The notes beneath the pieces are model-generated. The model did not search any database. It saw only the letters and a program-made list of their open reading frames with translations, and was not told the DNA's origin. Both the position numbers and the translations under genes were made by a program. From assembly GCA_014163555.1 (NCBI GenBank), contig JACJGO010000002.1:186001-250000 (forward strand): 64,000 nucleotides of DNA, given 5' to 3'. Source of the DNA: Flavisolibacter longurius (lineage in GTDB: Bacteria; Bacteroidota; Bacteroidia; Chitinophagales; Chitinophagaceae). The stretch's first letter is position 1, and each line of letters starts with the position of its first letter. Below are positions 34,793 through 42,872 of the stretch, piece by piece.

Positions 34793-35686
34793 TCACAAAA
34801 CTAAAAAATCCAACACACCTTGCTTTACCCGGATCTCCACCGGTTTTTCTTTTTCAATCTTCAGCAGTTCGTCATCCACGTGCACATGCATTCCCTCCCA
34901 GGAAATGTTGATGCATTTTCCTTTCAGTGTATGAAACTGATACGGATTCTGACCGCCGCCGAGACGATGTTCAATGTAGGCCGTAAACTTTTCCTTGTGC
35001 GCTTCGGGTACCATCACCACTTCCATCTCACCGTCGCCGGGATCGGCCATTGGCGACAAAACAATATTGGGACCGATGGACTGAATATTCATTACCTCCA
35101 CCAGCAAAAATTTTCCGGAATGATCGGTTCCATCCACTTCCAGTTTGCAAGCATGCGGCTCGTAAGACTGAACGATTTCGTGCATTTTTTTCAGGGCACC
35201 GCGTAACTCTTCTTCCGGCGAATTGAATTCTTCTTCTGCAGCCTTCATCACCTGCATCAGGTAGGGAAAAATGCCGTAGCCAAATCCTTCCAGAAAAAAA
35301 TCAGCTTCTTCCAGGTTATTGATCCGGCCAATGTCCAGTTTTTTGACCTTCTCCTTTTCCCAGGCGTTGACAATTTTTTTTGTGTTGAAATCGGGATAAA
35401 GCGTTTTGCCAATGTTGTTGGCAGTGCCCAGTGGCAGTACACCCAACCGGAGGTCACGATCAAGTATTTTTCGGCTCAGGGCCAGCTTCACCACCTTGCG
35501 CACCGTACCATCGCCGCCGGCAATGGCAATAATGTCAACGTCGTCATCCAGCTCTTTCCAGCCATCTTTCTTTGTAGAGCTATATCTACATTCAAAACCT
35601 GCGTTTTCAATTAGTTCAATCAATTCGCTTTTGCCGTGCTCTTCATCGCCTGCCCCGGGGTTATGTACCAGTTTTACAACTTTCAT
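34793..35686 (-). CDS. Diacylglycerol kinase-family lipid kinase
   Basis: A 297-aa enzyme of the DAGK/sphingosine kinase fold. LVHNPGAG opens the N-terminal domain, IAGGDGTVRKV is the ATP-binding GGDGT motif, and LGVLPLGTANNIGKTL follows. It phosphorylates a lipid such as diacylglycerol or an undecaprenol-type lipid; the substrate is not defined. A second member of the family lies at 36560-37459 on the opposite strand, separated by surE. Confidence 0.88.
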   Translation of the reverse strand: MKVVKLVHNPGAGDEEHGKSELIELIENAGFECRYSSTKKDGWKELDDDVDIIAIAGGDGTVRKVVKLALSRKILDRDLRLGVLPLGTANNIGKTLYPDFNTKKIVNAWEKEKVKKLDIGRINNLEEADFFLEGFGYGIFPYLMQVMKAAEEEFNSPEEELRGALKKMHEIVQSYEPHACKLEVDGTDHSGKFLLVEVMNIQSIGPNIVLSPMADPGDGEMEVVMVPEAHKEKFTAYIEHRLGGGQNPYQFHTLKGKCINISWEGMHVHVDDELLKIEKEKPVEIRVKQGVLDFLVL

Positions 35687-35766
35687 GTATTTTCTTATTG
35701 GGTTTAACCTCTACAAAAACATACCACAGTTGGTTCGATTGGCATAAAAATGTTGCACCCCTTTGC

Positions 35767-36504
35767 ATGAAGATTCTGATAACAAATGACGATGGTATTT
35801 ATAGTCCCGGTTTGGCTGCGCTGGCCAAAATTGCCAAACTCTTTGGTGAGGTAACCGTAATGGCGCCGGATGTGGAACGCTCATCCGCTTCGCATGCCAT
35901 TACAGCGCACCTGCCGATTTCATACAAGAAGGCAAGCATTTCCGTGGATGGCGTACAGGCCTTCCGGGCAACGGGCACACCGGCTGATTGTGCGGCCCTT
36001 GGTCTGCATGTGGCGAAAACCGACGTGGTGCTTTCGGGCATCAACATGGGACCAAATCTGGGGAATGCCATGTGGCACTCAGGTACACTGGCTGCCGCCA
36101 AGCAGGGCGTGTTGCTGGGCACAAAAGGCATTGCGCTGAGCACACCTGTGGGCAAAGAAGACCCGGACTTTGATGCCCTGGCGCCGTTTGTTGAAGAAAC
36201 ACTGAAGCTTCTTTTAAAGGATGATCAACTGGCCTTGTACAACGTCAATTTTCCACCACAGCCAAAGGGAATTCTCTGGACCCGGCAATCGGTACGGTTG
36301 TACGACAACCAGATTGAACCGGCCATTGACCCCATGGGCCGCAAGCACTATTGGTTTACCGTAGTTCCGCTGGAGGCTGCAGAAGAAGGGACCGACCGCT
36401 GGGCGGTGGAAAACGGCTATGTTTCCATTACCCCCCTGCGACTGGACCTTACCAACGAAGCCGAATTGCAAAAACAATTGCAGGAAACCGGAAATAGAGT
36501 TTAG
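35767..36504 (+). CDS. surE: 5'/3'-nucleotidase SurE
   Basis: A 245-aa metal-dependent phosphatase for nucleoside monophosphates. ILITNDDGIYSPGL carries the metal-binding Asp pair and SGINMGPNLGNAMWHSGT the second active-site loop. The ATG at 35767 gives the family N-terminus; a longer in-frame extension is not conserved. It is flanked by two lipid-kinase-like genes, the first divergent, the second 55 bp downstream on the same strand. Confidence 0.94.
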   Translation: MKILITNDDGIYSPGLAALAKIAKLFGEVTVMAPDVERSSASHAITAHLPISYKKASISVDGVQAFRATGTPADCAALGLHVAKTDVVLSGINMGPNLGNAMWHSGTLAAAKQGVLLGTKGIALSTPVGKEDPDFDALAPFVEETLKLLLKDDQLALYNVNFPPQPKGILWTRQSVRLYDNQIEPAIDPMGRKHYWFTVVPLEAAEEGTDRWAVENGYVSITPLRLDLTNEAELQKQLQETGNRV

Positions 36505-36530
36505 TCAGGCTGAAGTTGTTGGGCACGGCC

Positions 36531-36538
36531 TACATTTG
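36531..36538 (+). promoter_or_regulatory. Candidate -7 promoter element before the second lipid kinase
   Basis: TACATTTG matches TAnnTTTG exactly, 21 nt before the putative TTG start. Confidence 0.35.
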
Positions 36539-36559
36539 TGCGCATAATACCTGTGGGCA

Positions 36560-37459
36560 TTGAAGCGAAAACTATTGTACATCGTCAACCCGATCTCGGG
36601 GGTAGCCGACAAAGGCGCCTTAAAAAAGATCATTGAAAAGGAAACCAAAAATGCCGGCTTTGCGTATGGCATCTATCCTTCTGTGCAGGGAGGCGACTAC
36701 TCTCACTTATATCCCATCATCAAAGAAGATAAATATACTGACGTGATCATCGCGGGGGGCGATGGCACCATCAACCAGGCGATCAACAGCCTTCGCAACC
36801 AGCATGTACAATTTGGTATTATTCCCTGCGGCTCGGGCAATGGCCTGGCCTTCAGCGCCGGCATTTCCAAAGACCCGGTAAAGGCACTGCGTACTGCGTT
36901 TAAAGGCAAAAGCAAGTTTACCGATGGCTTTTTCATTAACAACCAGTTTGCCTGTATGCTGGTGGGACTTGGTTTTGATGCCCAGGTAGCACACGATTTT
37001 GCCAACGCACCCAAGCGGGGTTTAACAACGTACGTCAAAAAAACGTTGCAGAATTTCTTTACCTCACAGGCTTACCCGTTTACTATTGTTACAGGCGGAA
37101 AAGAACTGCATACCGAAGCGTTTTTTATTTCCATTGCCAACAGCAATCAGTTTGGCAACAATTTTACCATTGCCCCGGAAGCTTCGCTGAACGATGGGTT
37201 GCTTGATGTGGTGATCATGGTTAAGCAAAACAGGCTGGGTGTTCTTTTTCAAACCCTAAAGCAGGTATGTGGACTGAACAAAGTAAAAAGCCTCGACCTG
37301 GCAAGAGACAACAGCAGCATTATTTATTTTCAAACCGAACGGCTGAACATCACCAACGATGGCGGCGCACCGCTCCACATTGACGGCGATCCTGTTGAAA
37401 CCATAAAAGAACTGTCCTTTGCTGTGATCAAGGATGCTTTTCTTTTGTTGTATCCGTAG
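36560..37459 (+). CDS. Diacylglycerol kinase-family lipid kinase, second copy
   Basis: A 299-aa lipid kinase: LLYIVNPISG, IIAGGDGTINQAI, IIPCGSGNGLAF and the C-terminal half with LDVVIMVKQNR. The start appears to be a TTG at 36560 since no in-frame ATG precedes the conserved MKRKLLYIVNP-like beginning. It is a diverged paralogue of the enzyme at 34793-35686 (LVHNPGAG...). Lipid substrate unknown. A TACATTTG word (36531-36538) may be its own promoter. Confidence 0.83.
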   Translation: MKRKLLYIVNPISGVADKGALKKIIEKETKNAGFAYGIYPSVQGGDYSHLYPIIKEDKYTDVIIAGGDGTINQAINSLRNQHVQFGIIPCGSGNGLAFSAGISKDPVKALRTAFKGKSKFTDGFFINNQFACMLVGLGFDAQVAHDFANAPKRGLTTYVKKTLQNFFTSQAYPFTIVTGGKELHTEAFFISIANSNQFGNNFTIAPEASLNDGLLDVVIMVKQNRLGVLFQTLKQVCGLNKVKSLDLARDNSSIIYFQTERLNITNDGGAPLHIDGDPVETIKELSFAVIKDAFLLLYP

Positions 37460-37659
37460 GCGAAAGTTAAATACACTTACCGGGTATGCTGCCCTATTCC
37501 ACATGAAATGCATAGATTGCCCTGACCAATAAGCTCTGCATTTAGACAACCATTTGAATTCAATAAGCCGCCTCTTGTGATTCTGTCAACCAAAGTCGAA
37601 GGATGTCGAAATAGTGCTTTTAATTATCAGACGCAGAAAATGAGCACTTGGTCATTGGA

Positions 37660-37690
37660 CATATAAAAAATTCAATGTAATTTTTATATG
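37660..37690. repeat. AT-rich inverted repeat ending at the AraC-type start codon
   Basis: CATATAAAAA (37660-37669) and its exact complement TTTTTATATG (37681-37690), 11 nt apart. The last three bases are the ATG at 37688. It may be an operator, or an RNA hairpin that hides the start codon. The rest of the gap 37460-37659 shows nothing clear. Confidence 0.5.
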
Positions 37691-38560
37691 TATATGATTT
37701 ACCCGGCAATTTCGGATTTGATTCCACTGGTAAAAGGTCTGGTACAAGGGCTGCAGCCTTATGCCGTGGCCAATGAAGTCAATATATATTTTCAATGCAA
37801 TACAGATGTATTGGTTGCAGAACATCACCCTTACAACCTGGTACAGTCTCTTTCCCAACTGCTTTGTCAGATCATTAATTTGATACCCCATCAAAGCGAT
37901 ATTTATGTGCGCCTACACGTCTGTGAACAAGAAGAAATGCTTTACCTGGAAGTTGAAAATACAGGCATCAACCTGATACCCGTCAATCAAATTAACAACC
38001 ATTGCCTATATGCTTTTACCGGGCAACCATTAGAGAATGGTACACTGTATCGCCTGTCACTGCCCATTGGCAGCACTATAGTACCGCATGGTACTGTAAA
38101 CGCCGCAAAGTCGTCTGCCAGTGTGTTACCCCGTTTTTATGCAGAAGTACGCAAACGGCTCCGTTCGCATTTTACGCAAGCCGAAATGCTAGCGGCAGTG
38201 CTTTCCAATGGACAGCCACAGGAAGCAGCCTTTTTACAAAAGATCAATGCACTGATTGTTGCCAACCTTGAGCACGAAGAATTTGACAGCAATATGCTAT
38301 GCAAAGCCATGGCCATGAGTCGCACACAATTGTTCCGGAGATTGAAACCACTTATCCGGCAGGCACCTGCACACTACATTAAAAACATGCGGTTGCAAAA
38401 GGCAAAGGAGTTGCTGGAAACCACAGACCTGACGATAGGCGAAGTAACCTTCAAAACCGGTTTTCAGTCACAAAGCCACTTTACCAAAATATTTCTGCAA
38501 CGCTTCGGCGTGTTGCCTTCCGTTTTCCGGAAAAAGGGCAAACCTGCAACAAATGAATAA
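37688..38560 (+). CDS. AraC-type regulator with degenerate HATPase-like N-terminal domain
   Basis: A 290-aa protein. The C-terminal about 100 residues are an AraC/XylS double HTH (SNMLCKAMAMSRTQLFRRLK, LLETTDLTIGEVTFKTGFQS, HFTKIFLQRFGVLPSVFRK). The N-terminal half is unlike an AraC sensor: NLVQSLSQLLCQIINLIP corresponds to the N-box of histidine-kinase ATPases and YLEVENTGINL to the G1 box, but the ATP-binding residues look decayed. This is a fusion of a pseudo-kinase ATPase with a DNA-binding domain. A SnoaL-like gene follows 66 bp downstream as a possible target. Start could also be ATG 37694. Confidence 0.7.
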   Translation: MYMIYPAISDLIPLVKGLVQGLQPYAVANEVNIYFQCNTDVLVAEHHPYNLVQSLSQLLCQIINLIPHQSDIYVRLHVCEQEEMLYLEVENTGINLIPVNQINNHCLYAFTGQPLENGTLYRLSLPIGSTIVPHGTVNAAKSSASVLPRFYAEVRKRLRSHFTQAEMLAAVLSNGQPQEAAFLQKINALIVANLEHEEFDSNMLCKAMAMSRTQLFRRLKPLIRQAPAHYIKNMRLQKAKELLETTDLTIGEVTFKTGFQSQSHFTKIFLQRFGVLPSVFRKKGKPATNE

Positions 38561-38626
38561 AAGAATGCAACAAATAGCCTAACAGCAGGCCTGTTCTGCG
38601 TTGTAGCTTTAGTAAAACATCTGTTT

Positions 38627-39013
38627 ATGGAACTGCAAAAGAAAAACAAGGAATTCATCATCCGTTATTTCAATGCCATTAATGGGGTACCGAAGACAAA
38701 AGAGCTCCTGGAACAATTTATTTCCGATGATGTATTGATTGAGCACATAATGTTTTTTGAAGCTGCTTTCCCAAAATATGAACTGTATGCTGAGGAATTG
38801 ACGGCCGAAGGAAACCGGGTGGTAGTGCTGGCACGAAAGAAAGCCCGCCACACGGGTGAACTCAATGGCATCCCTCCTACGTTCCGGGAAGTAGAGTTAC
38901 CCTTTGTCATTAGCTATGAAATTGAAAATGAAAAGATCGTCCGCCATTGGCTGATTGCCGATCAAATGTCGTTGATGGAACAACTGGGTGTAACAAGTGT
39001 AGCGCAGGATTAG
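38627..39013 (+). CDS. SnoaL-like / NTF2-fold protein, second copy
   Basis: A 128-aa paralogue of the protein at 18438-18818, sharing the TGELNGIPP and VELPFVISYEIENEKI words and the closing QLGV. It follows the AraC-type regulator by 66 bp on the same strand. The likely role is binding or isomerising a small hydrophobic molecule; substrate unknown. Confidence 0.75.
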   Translation: MELQKKNKEFIIRYFNAINGVPKTKELLEQFISDDVLIEHIMFFEAAFPKYELYAEELTAEGNRVVVLARKKARHTGELNGIPPTFREVELPFVISYEIENEKIVRHWLIADQMSLMEQLGVTSVAQD

Positions 39014-39041
39014 AGCTTAGTAAAGATCACAAATTGCAAAC

Positions 39042-39242
39042 TCACATTCGTTCGATACGAAACAACGCTTGTCCTTCGCCATCATACATAATAATGCTGT
39101 ATTGAAAATAAATGTCGCCTGGATGCACACCTTTACTAATGATTACAGGGAAAAACGTGTGATTATTTGCAGAGAGCAATGACCGTATGGACAGCTTACC
39201 ATAGCAGCTTAAACTAACTGCTCTATTATCCGCCTTTAAAAA
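39042..39242 (-). pseudogene. Possible gene remnant without start codon
   Basis: A minus-strand frame stays open for 66 codons between TAA (39243-39245) and TGA (39042-39044). The translation reads protein-like (HTFFPVIISKGVHPGDIYF, then QYSIIMYDGEGQALFRIERM) but has no start codon, so it may be the decayed C-terminus of a lost gene. No family recognised. The rest of 39014-39382 shows nothing else. Confidence 0.3.
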
Positions 39243-39382
39243 TTAGCTTCCTAACTCCTCCCTTTTTAGCACCGATGCTAAGCCTGGTTGTGAACCTATG
39301 GTACACATCGCGAGCTTGTGTTTTTTGTTGTGCTACAACCTTGGTAATTCCGAAAAGCACCTACACAAATAAAATAATCTTT

Positions 39383-41287
39383 ATGAGGCTTCTGCTACCA
39401 CTCCATACCAAAAAACAAAACCTTCTTATACTGTTACATTTTTTGTATGTCGGATATGGCTCTGCTGTTTTTGCCCAAGTCCCCTCTATTCAATGGCAAA
39501 AAACCCTTGGGGGCACCTTGGAGGATGTTCCCCAATGTATTTACCAGACTACCGACGGCGGGTACATAGTTGGTGGCGCATCAGGCTCCAAGGATGGTGA
39601 TGTGATAGGCCAGCACGGCAACGGTGATATGTGGGTGGTGAAGCTGTCTGCTGATGGTAAAACGATTGTTTGGCGAAGAGCCCTGGGTGGAGGGGGTGAA
39701 GACAAGGGCACACTGGTGCAACAAACGGTAGACGGTGGTTATATCGTTGGGGGCATTACATCATCTTCCAACGGAGATGTGAAGGGAAATCATGGAGGAG
39801 GTGATGCCTGGATTTTGAAGTTATCAGGCAATGGCAACATCTTATGGCAACGATGCCTGGGTGGCAGCAGCACTGATGAACTGGTAGCCTTGCAAGAGAT
39901 CATTCTAACGGATCCGGTTACACAAAAACCATCTTCTGGAGGAATTTTCGTGGGGATGAACACCGTTTCCAACAATGGTGACGTAACAGGTTATCACGGC
40001 GGCAAAGATGTATGGGTGGCCAAACTGGACCAAAATACCGGCGGATTGCTTTGGCAGCGGGCATTGGGCAGCAGCGGTGAAGAAACACTAAACCATCTGG
40101 AAACCACGGCTGATGGCGGATGCATTGTTGGAAGCCGCACATCTACCAATGGTGGGGATGTATCGGGTGTGCATGGCAGCGTTGACCTATGGGTGGTAAA
40201 GTTGGAAAAGGACGGAAAAATTGAATGGAAGCGTACGCTAGGTGGCTCAGGGTTGGAAAGCTTTACTGCCGTACGGCAGACAAAAGACGGTGGATATATT
40301 GTAGGAACACATTGCAACTCGAACGATGGCGATGTTAGCGGTACCACGAAAACAAACACTCTTTGGATAGTGAAACTCAATGCCATGGGTATTCTGACGT
40401 GGCAGAAAAAACTGGATGCATACGGTTATTCAGAGTACAGAGATATGCGCCAGACACAGGATGATGGGTTTATTGTTTGTGGCGCCACCTATCCTGCACT
40501 AGGCAACGCAAATGCATTGCTGGTAAAGCTCAGCTCAACCGGTAACGTTGTTTGGGCAAAAGAATACGGCTACAGCGGCAATGATGAACCGTACAGAATA
40601 CAGCAAACAACCGATAAAGGATACATAGTCGCCGGCACAACAAATTCGCCGGAAGTGGCCGGATTTCATGCCAGCCGGGTGGACCAGTGGCTTTTGAAAC
40701 TGGATGAAAATGGTGGCAAGCGATGGGAAAGAGCTTTTGGCGGCAGTGATGATGACTGGAATTGGAGAGGGTGCTGCGGAGGCACCACACTTGGGTATGG
40801 ACTGGGAATGATGATCCCATCCTCCTTAACACCTTACATGCAACTGCAATCCAGCGATGGAGCCTATTTCTTTGCTATATCAACCAAATCAAACAACGGT
40901 GACGTAACGGGGTTGCATTACAGTTCGCGGCTGGGCGTACGTTCAGATATTTGGGTGGTAAAATTGGGTGGCGATGCCCCCTTAGTTCAATCCAGTGTAT
41001 CCTTGTCTCAAAACACGGTCTTAAAACCATTAGCTAGTTTCATGGCATTTCCCAACCCCTTCAGCCATGAAACCACGATTCACTTCACGGCGGCAGTAAG
41101 TGGAAATACAACCGTTGACTTACACAATGCAGATGGTAAAAAAGTGCGTGTCCTTTTTAAGGGCACTGTTACGGCCGGAGAACTGTACACCATTAAAGTG
41201 CAGGGAGCTATGCTACCGAAAGGCATTTATTTCTACAATATCAAAAACGATAAAAGTTACCTAAGCGGACGGCTTCTAAAATACTAA
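39383..41287 (+). CDS. T9SS-sorted repeat protein, propeller-like
   Basis: A 634-aa exported protein. After the signal peptide come about eight repeats of roughly 55-60 residues with the words DGGYIVGG, NGDVxGxHG, WVVKL and WxRxLGG, typical of beta-propeller-like surface proteins (recall SBBP/delta-60 type). The last 85 residues are a T9SS type A domain (SFMAFPNPFSHETTIHF, then LPKGIYFYNIKND). Start at ATG 39383 (MRLLLPLH) gives a good signal. First gene of a run of five secreted-protein genes on the plus strand. Confidence 0.78.
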   Translation: MRLLLPLHTKKQNLLILLHFLYVGYGSAVFAQVPSIQWQKTLGGTLEDVPQCIYQTTDGGYIVGGASGSKDGDVIGQHGNGDMWVVKLSADGKTIVWRRALGGGGEDKGTLVQQTVDGGYIVGGITSSSNGDVKGNHGGGDAWILKLSGNGNILWQRCLGGSSTDELVALQEIILTDPVTQKPSSGGIFVGMNTVSNNGDVTGYHGGKDVWVAKLDQNTGGLLWQRALGSSGEETLNHLETTADGGCIVGSRTSTNGGDVSGVHGSVDLWVVKLEKDGKIEWKRTLGGSGLESFTAVRQTKDGGYIVGTHCNSNDGDVSGTTKTNTLWIVKLNAMGILTWQKKLDAYGYSEYRDMRQTQDDGFIVCGATYPALGNANALLVKLSSTGNVVWAKEYGYSGNDEPYRIQQTTDKGYIVAGTTNSPEVAGFHASRVDQWLLKLDENGGKRWERAFGGSDDDWNWRGCCGGTTLGYGLGMMIPSSLTPYMQLQSSDGAYFFAISTKSNNGDVTGLHYSSRLGVRSDIWVVKLGGDAPLVQSSVSLSQNTVLKPLASFMAFPNPFSHETTIHFTAAVSGNTTVDLHNADGKKVRVLFKGTVTAGELYTIKVQGAMLPKGIYFYNIKNDKSYLSGRLLKY

Positions 41288-41332
41288 TCATTTACAAACC
41301 TTCATGAACAGGAATTTTCAAAAAAAAAACGT

Positions 41333-41764
41333 ATGAAAAAATGTTTTTTCCCTCTATTCTTTGTGTGTGCATCCTTTACAGTGTTGCAAATCTCTGCAAA
41401 AGCGCAGTCATCCAGTAATGGTTCATCTTACAACATAGTGTTCGTGCAACCGACGCCACAAGTTATGGCGGCACATGAAAACTGGATCAACAGTGCACAA
41501 GGACAAATGATCTTAGGAACAGGGAACTATGTTTTCACCGGTGATTACATTAAGATGCTTTCACCTGCACAATTTGGAACAATTCCTCCTTTGAATGCAC
41601 CAGCTCAATGGTATTTTGCGCTTTATGCTCGCCCGGAAGGCGGTCCGGGTTACTTAGCTGCTGTTTTAATATCAGCAGTTGGTAAAACCGTTTATTTCTT
41701 GGGGTATAATTCGCTTCAATTGTCCACAGTTGACCTTGAGCTGGCAAGAAACCATGGACATTAA
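41333..41764 (+). CDS. Secreted protein of unknown function
   Basis: A 143-aa protein with signal peptide (to SAKAQ) and no recognised domain. Words include VFVQPTPQVMAAHENWINSA and GNYVFTGDYIKML. It has no T9SS C-terminal domain and probably stays in the periplasm or on the outer membrane. Position between two T9SS cargo genes, 45 bp after the first, suggests cotranscription. Confidence 0.6.
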   Translation: MKKCFFPLFFVCASFTVLQISAKAQSSSNGSSYNIVFVQPTPQVMAAHENWINSAQGQMILGTGNYVFTGDYIKMLSPAQFGTIPPLNAPAQWYFALYARPEGGPGYLAAVLISAVGKTVYFLGYNSLQLSTVDLELARNHGH

Positions 41765-41906
41765 AGGCACACCACAGATATCAAATTTTCATATATAAAT
41801 AGAGTGGGCGGAAAAAGAAATTTGTATCCATGCCCAGATAGGCAGACAACGTTTTTTGCGTGATCCTCTTGACCAATACCAACATTCATTAAATAAATGA
41901 ACCAAA

Positions 41907-42833
41907 ATGAAAAGCTGTTCTTTAACAAACAGGAGAAATTCTGCGTTGATGCAGGTTCATATTAACCTAAGTTGCTTATTCATTCTTCTTCTAAGCAACC
42001 TGGCAATTGCACAAACGACCTATACTACCACGCCCCGAACAGCACGGGCCATAAGGCACAGCACATTGGGTACGTGGACAAACTTCACTGCAGCGGCACT
42101 TGCCGCCGATGACAACAATTACATGGAGTTCAAATTTGCACCGTCCTGGTCCAGTTCCGACCGGCTTGTTTGCCGCGATTTTGATTTTTCGGATATACCG
42201 GATAATGCAACTATTGACAAGCTGTTTCTGAAAATCATCCGGTTCAAAAAAGGCAAGGCGGATGTAACGGATCTCAATGTTTATTTCTCCAAGCACGGCA
42301 ATGATCAGGTGATGGGGCCAAACCTTAAAAAGTCGGGTAACTGGCCTTCTACCGAAGGAGCCGCATATTATGAGGAGAATGGCTCAAGTTCTGGCAGCAG
42401 CAACCCGAATGAACCCGGGGCCTATGGCCCTTATACCTACACGCCTGCCGATATAAAGAGCCCTGATTTCAATGTGTACATCGTGGCCTGGCGAAACGGA
42501 AACCAAAATAATTTTTACATTGACTTTGAGCAGGTGCAGGTGTCAATACAATATACAGTTCCCGCTGCTGTAACCACCACACAACAAAAAGCAGATCCGC
42601 AGGAAAAGGCGCTTGACCTAAAACAGCACAACCGCAACGTGTTTTTCAAAGGTTTGGAAAAGGGACAATATCATCTAACGGTTACAGACCTGAGCGGATG
42701 CCTGTTGCAGCAAACCGTCATAAATAACTCGGGGGAGCAAAAGGTGCCGCTGAATGACCGGTGCAGAGGCTATTGCATTATTTCGATAGAAGGAAATGGC
42801 AGGCGAAAGACGTTGAAAGCGTATATACAGTAA
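41907..42833 (+). CDS. Secreted protein with T9SS-like C-terminus
   Basis: A 308-aa exported protein. The start MKSCSL is followed by a second ATG (41949) just before the hydrophobic core (SCLFILLLSNLAIAQ); either is possible. The body is a beta-sandwich with conserved Trp and Asp positions (SRGTWTNF-like start, YIVAWRNGNQNNFYIDFEQV). The C-terminal 70 residues resemble a short T9SS type A domain (KGLEKGQYHLTVTDLSG, ending TLKAYIQ). Likely a surface adhesin component; no known family. Confidence 0.65.
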   Translation: MKSCSLTNRRNSALMQVHINLSCLFILLLSNLAIAQTTYTTTPRTARAIRHSTLGTWTNFTAAALAADDNNYMEFKFAPSWSSSDRLVCRDFDFSDIPDNATIDKLFLKIIRFKKGKADVTDLNVYFSKHGNDQVMGPNLKKSGNWPSTEGAAYYEENGSSSGSSNPNEPGAYGPYTYTPADIKSPDFNVYIVAWRNGNQNNFYIDFEQVQVSIQYTVPAAVTTTQQKADPQEKALDLKQHNRNVFFKGLEKGQYHLTVTDLSGCLLQQTVINNSGEQKVPLNDRCRGYCIISIEGNGRRKTLKAYIQ

Positions 42834-42872
42834 AAATCCCAAACGCAACGTATAAATCTAAAACTAACGATT

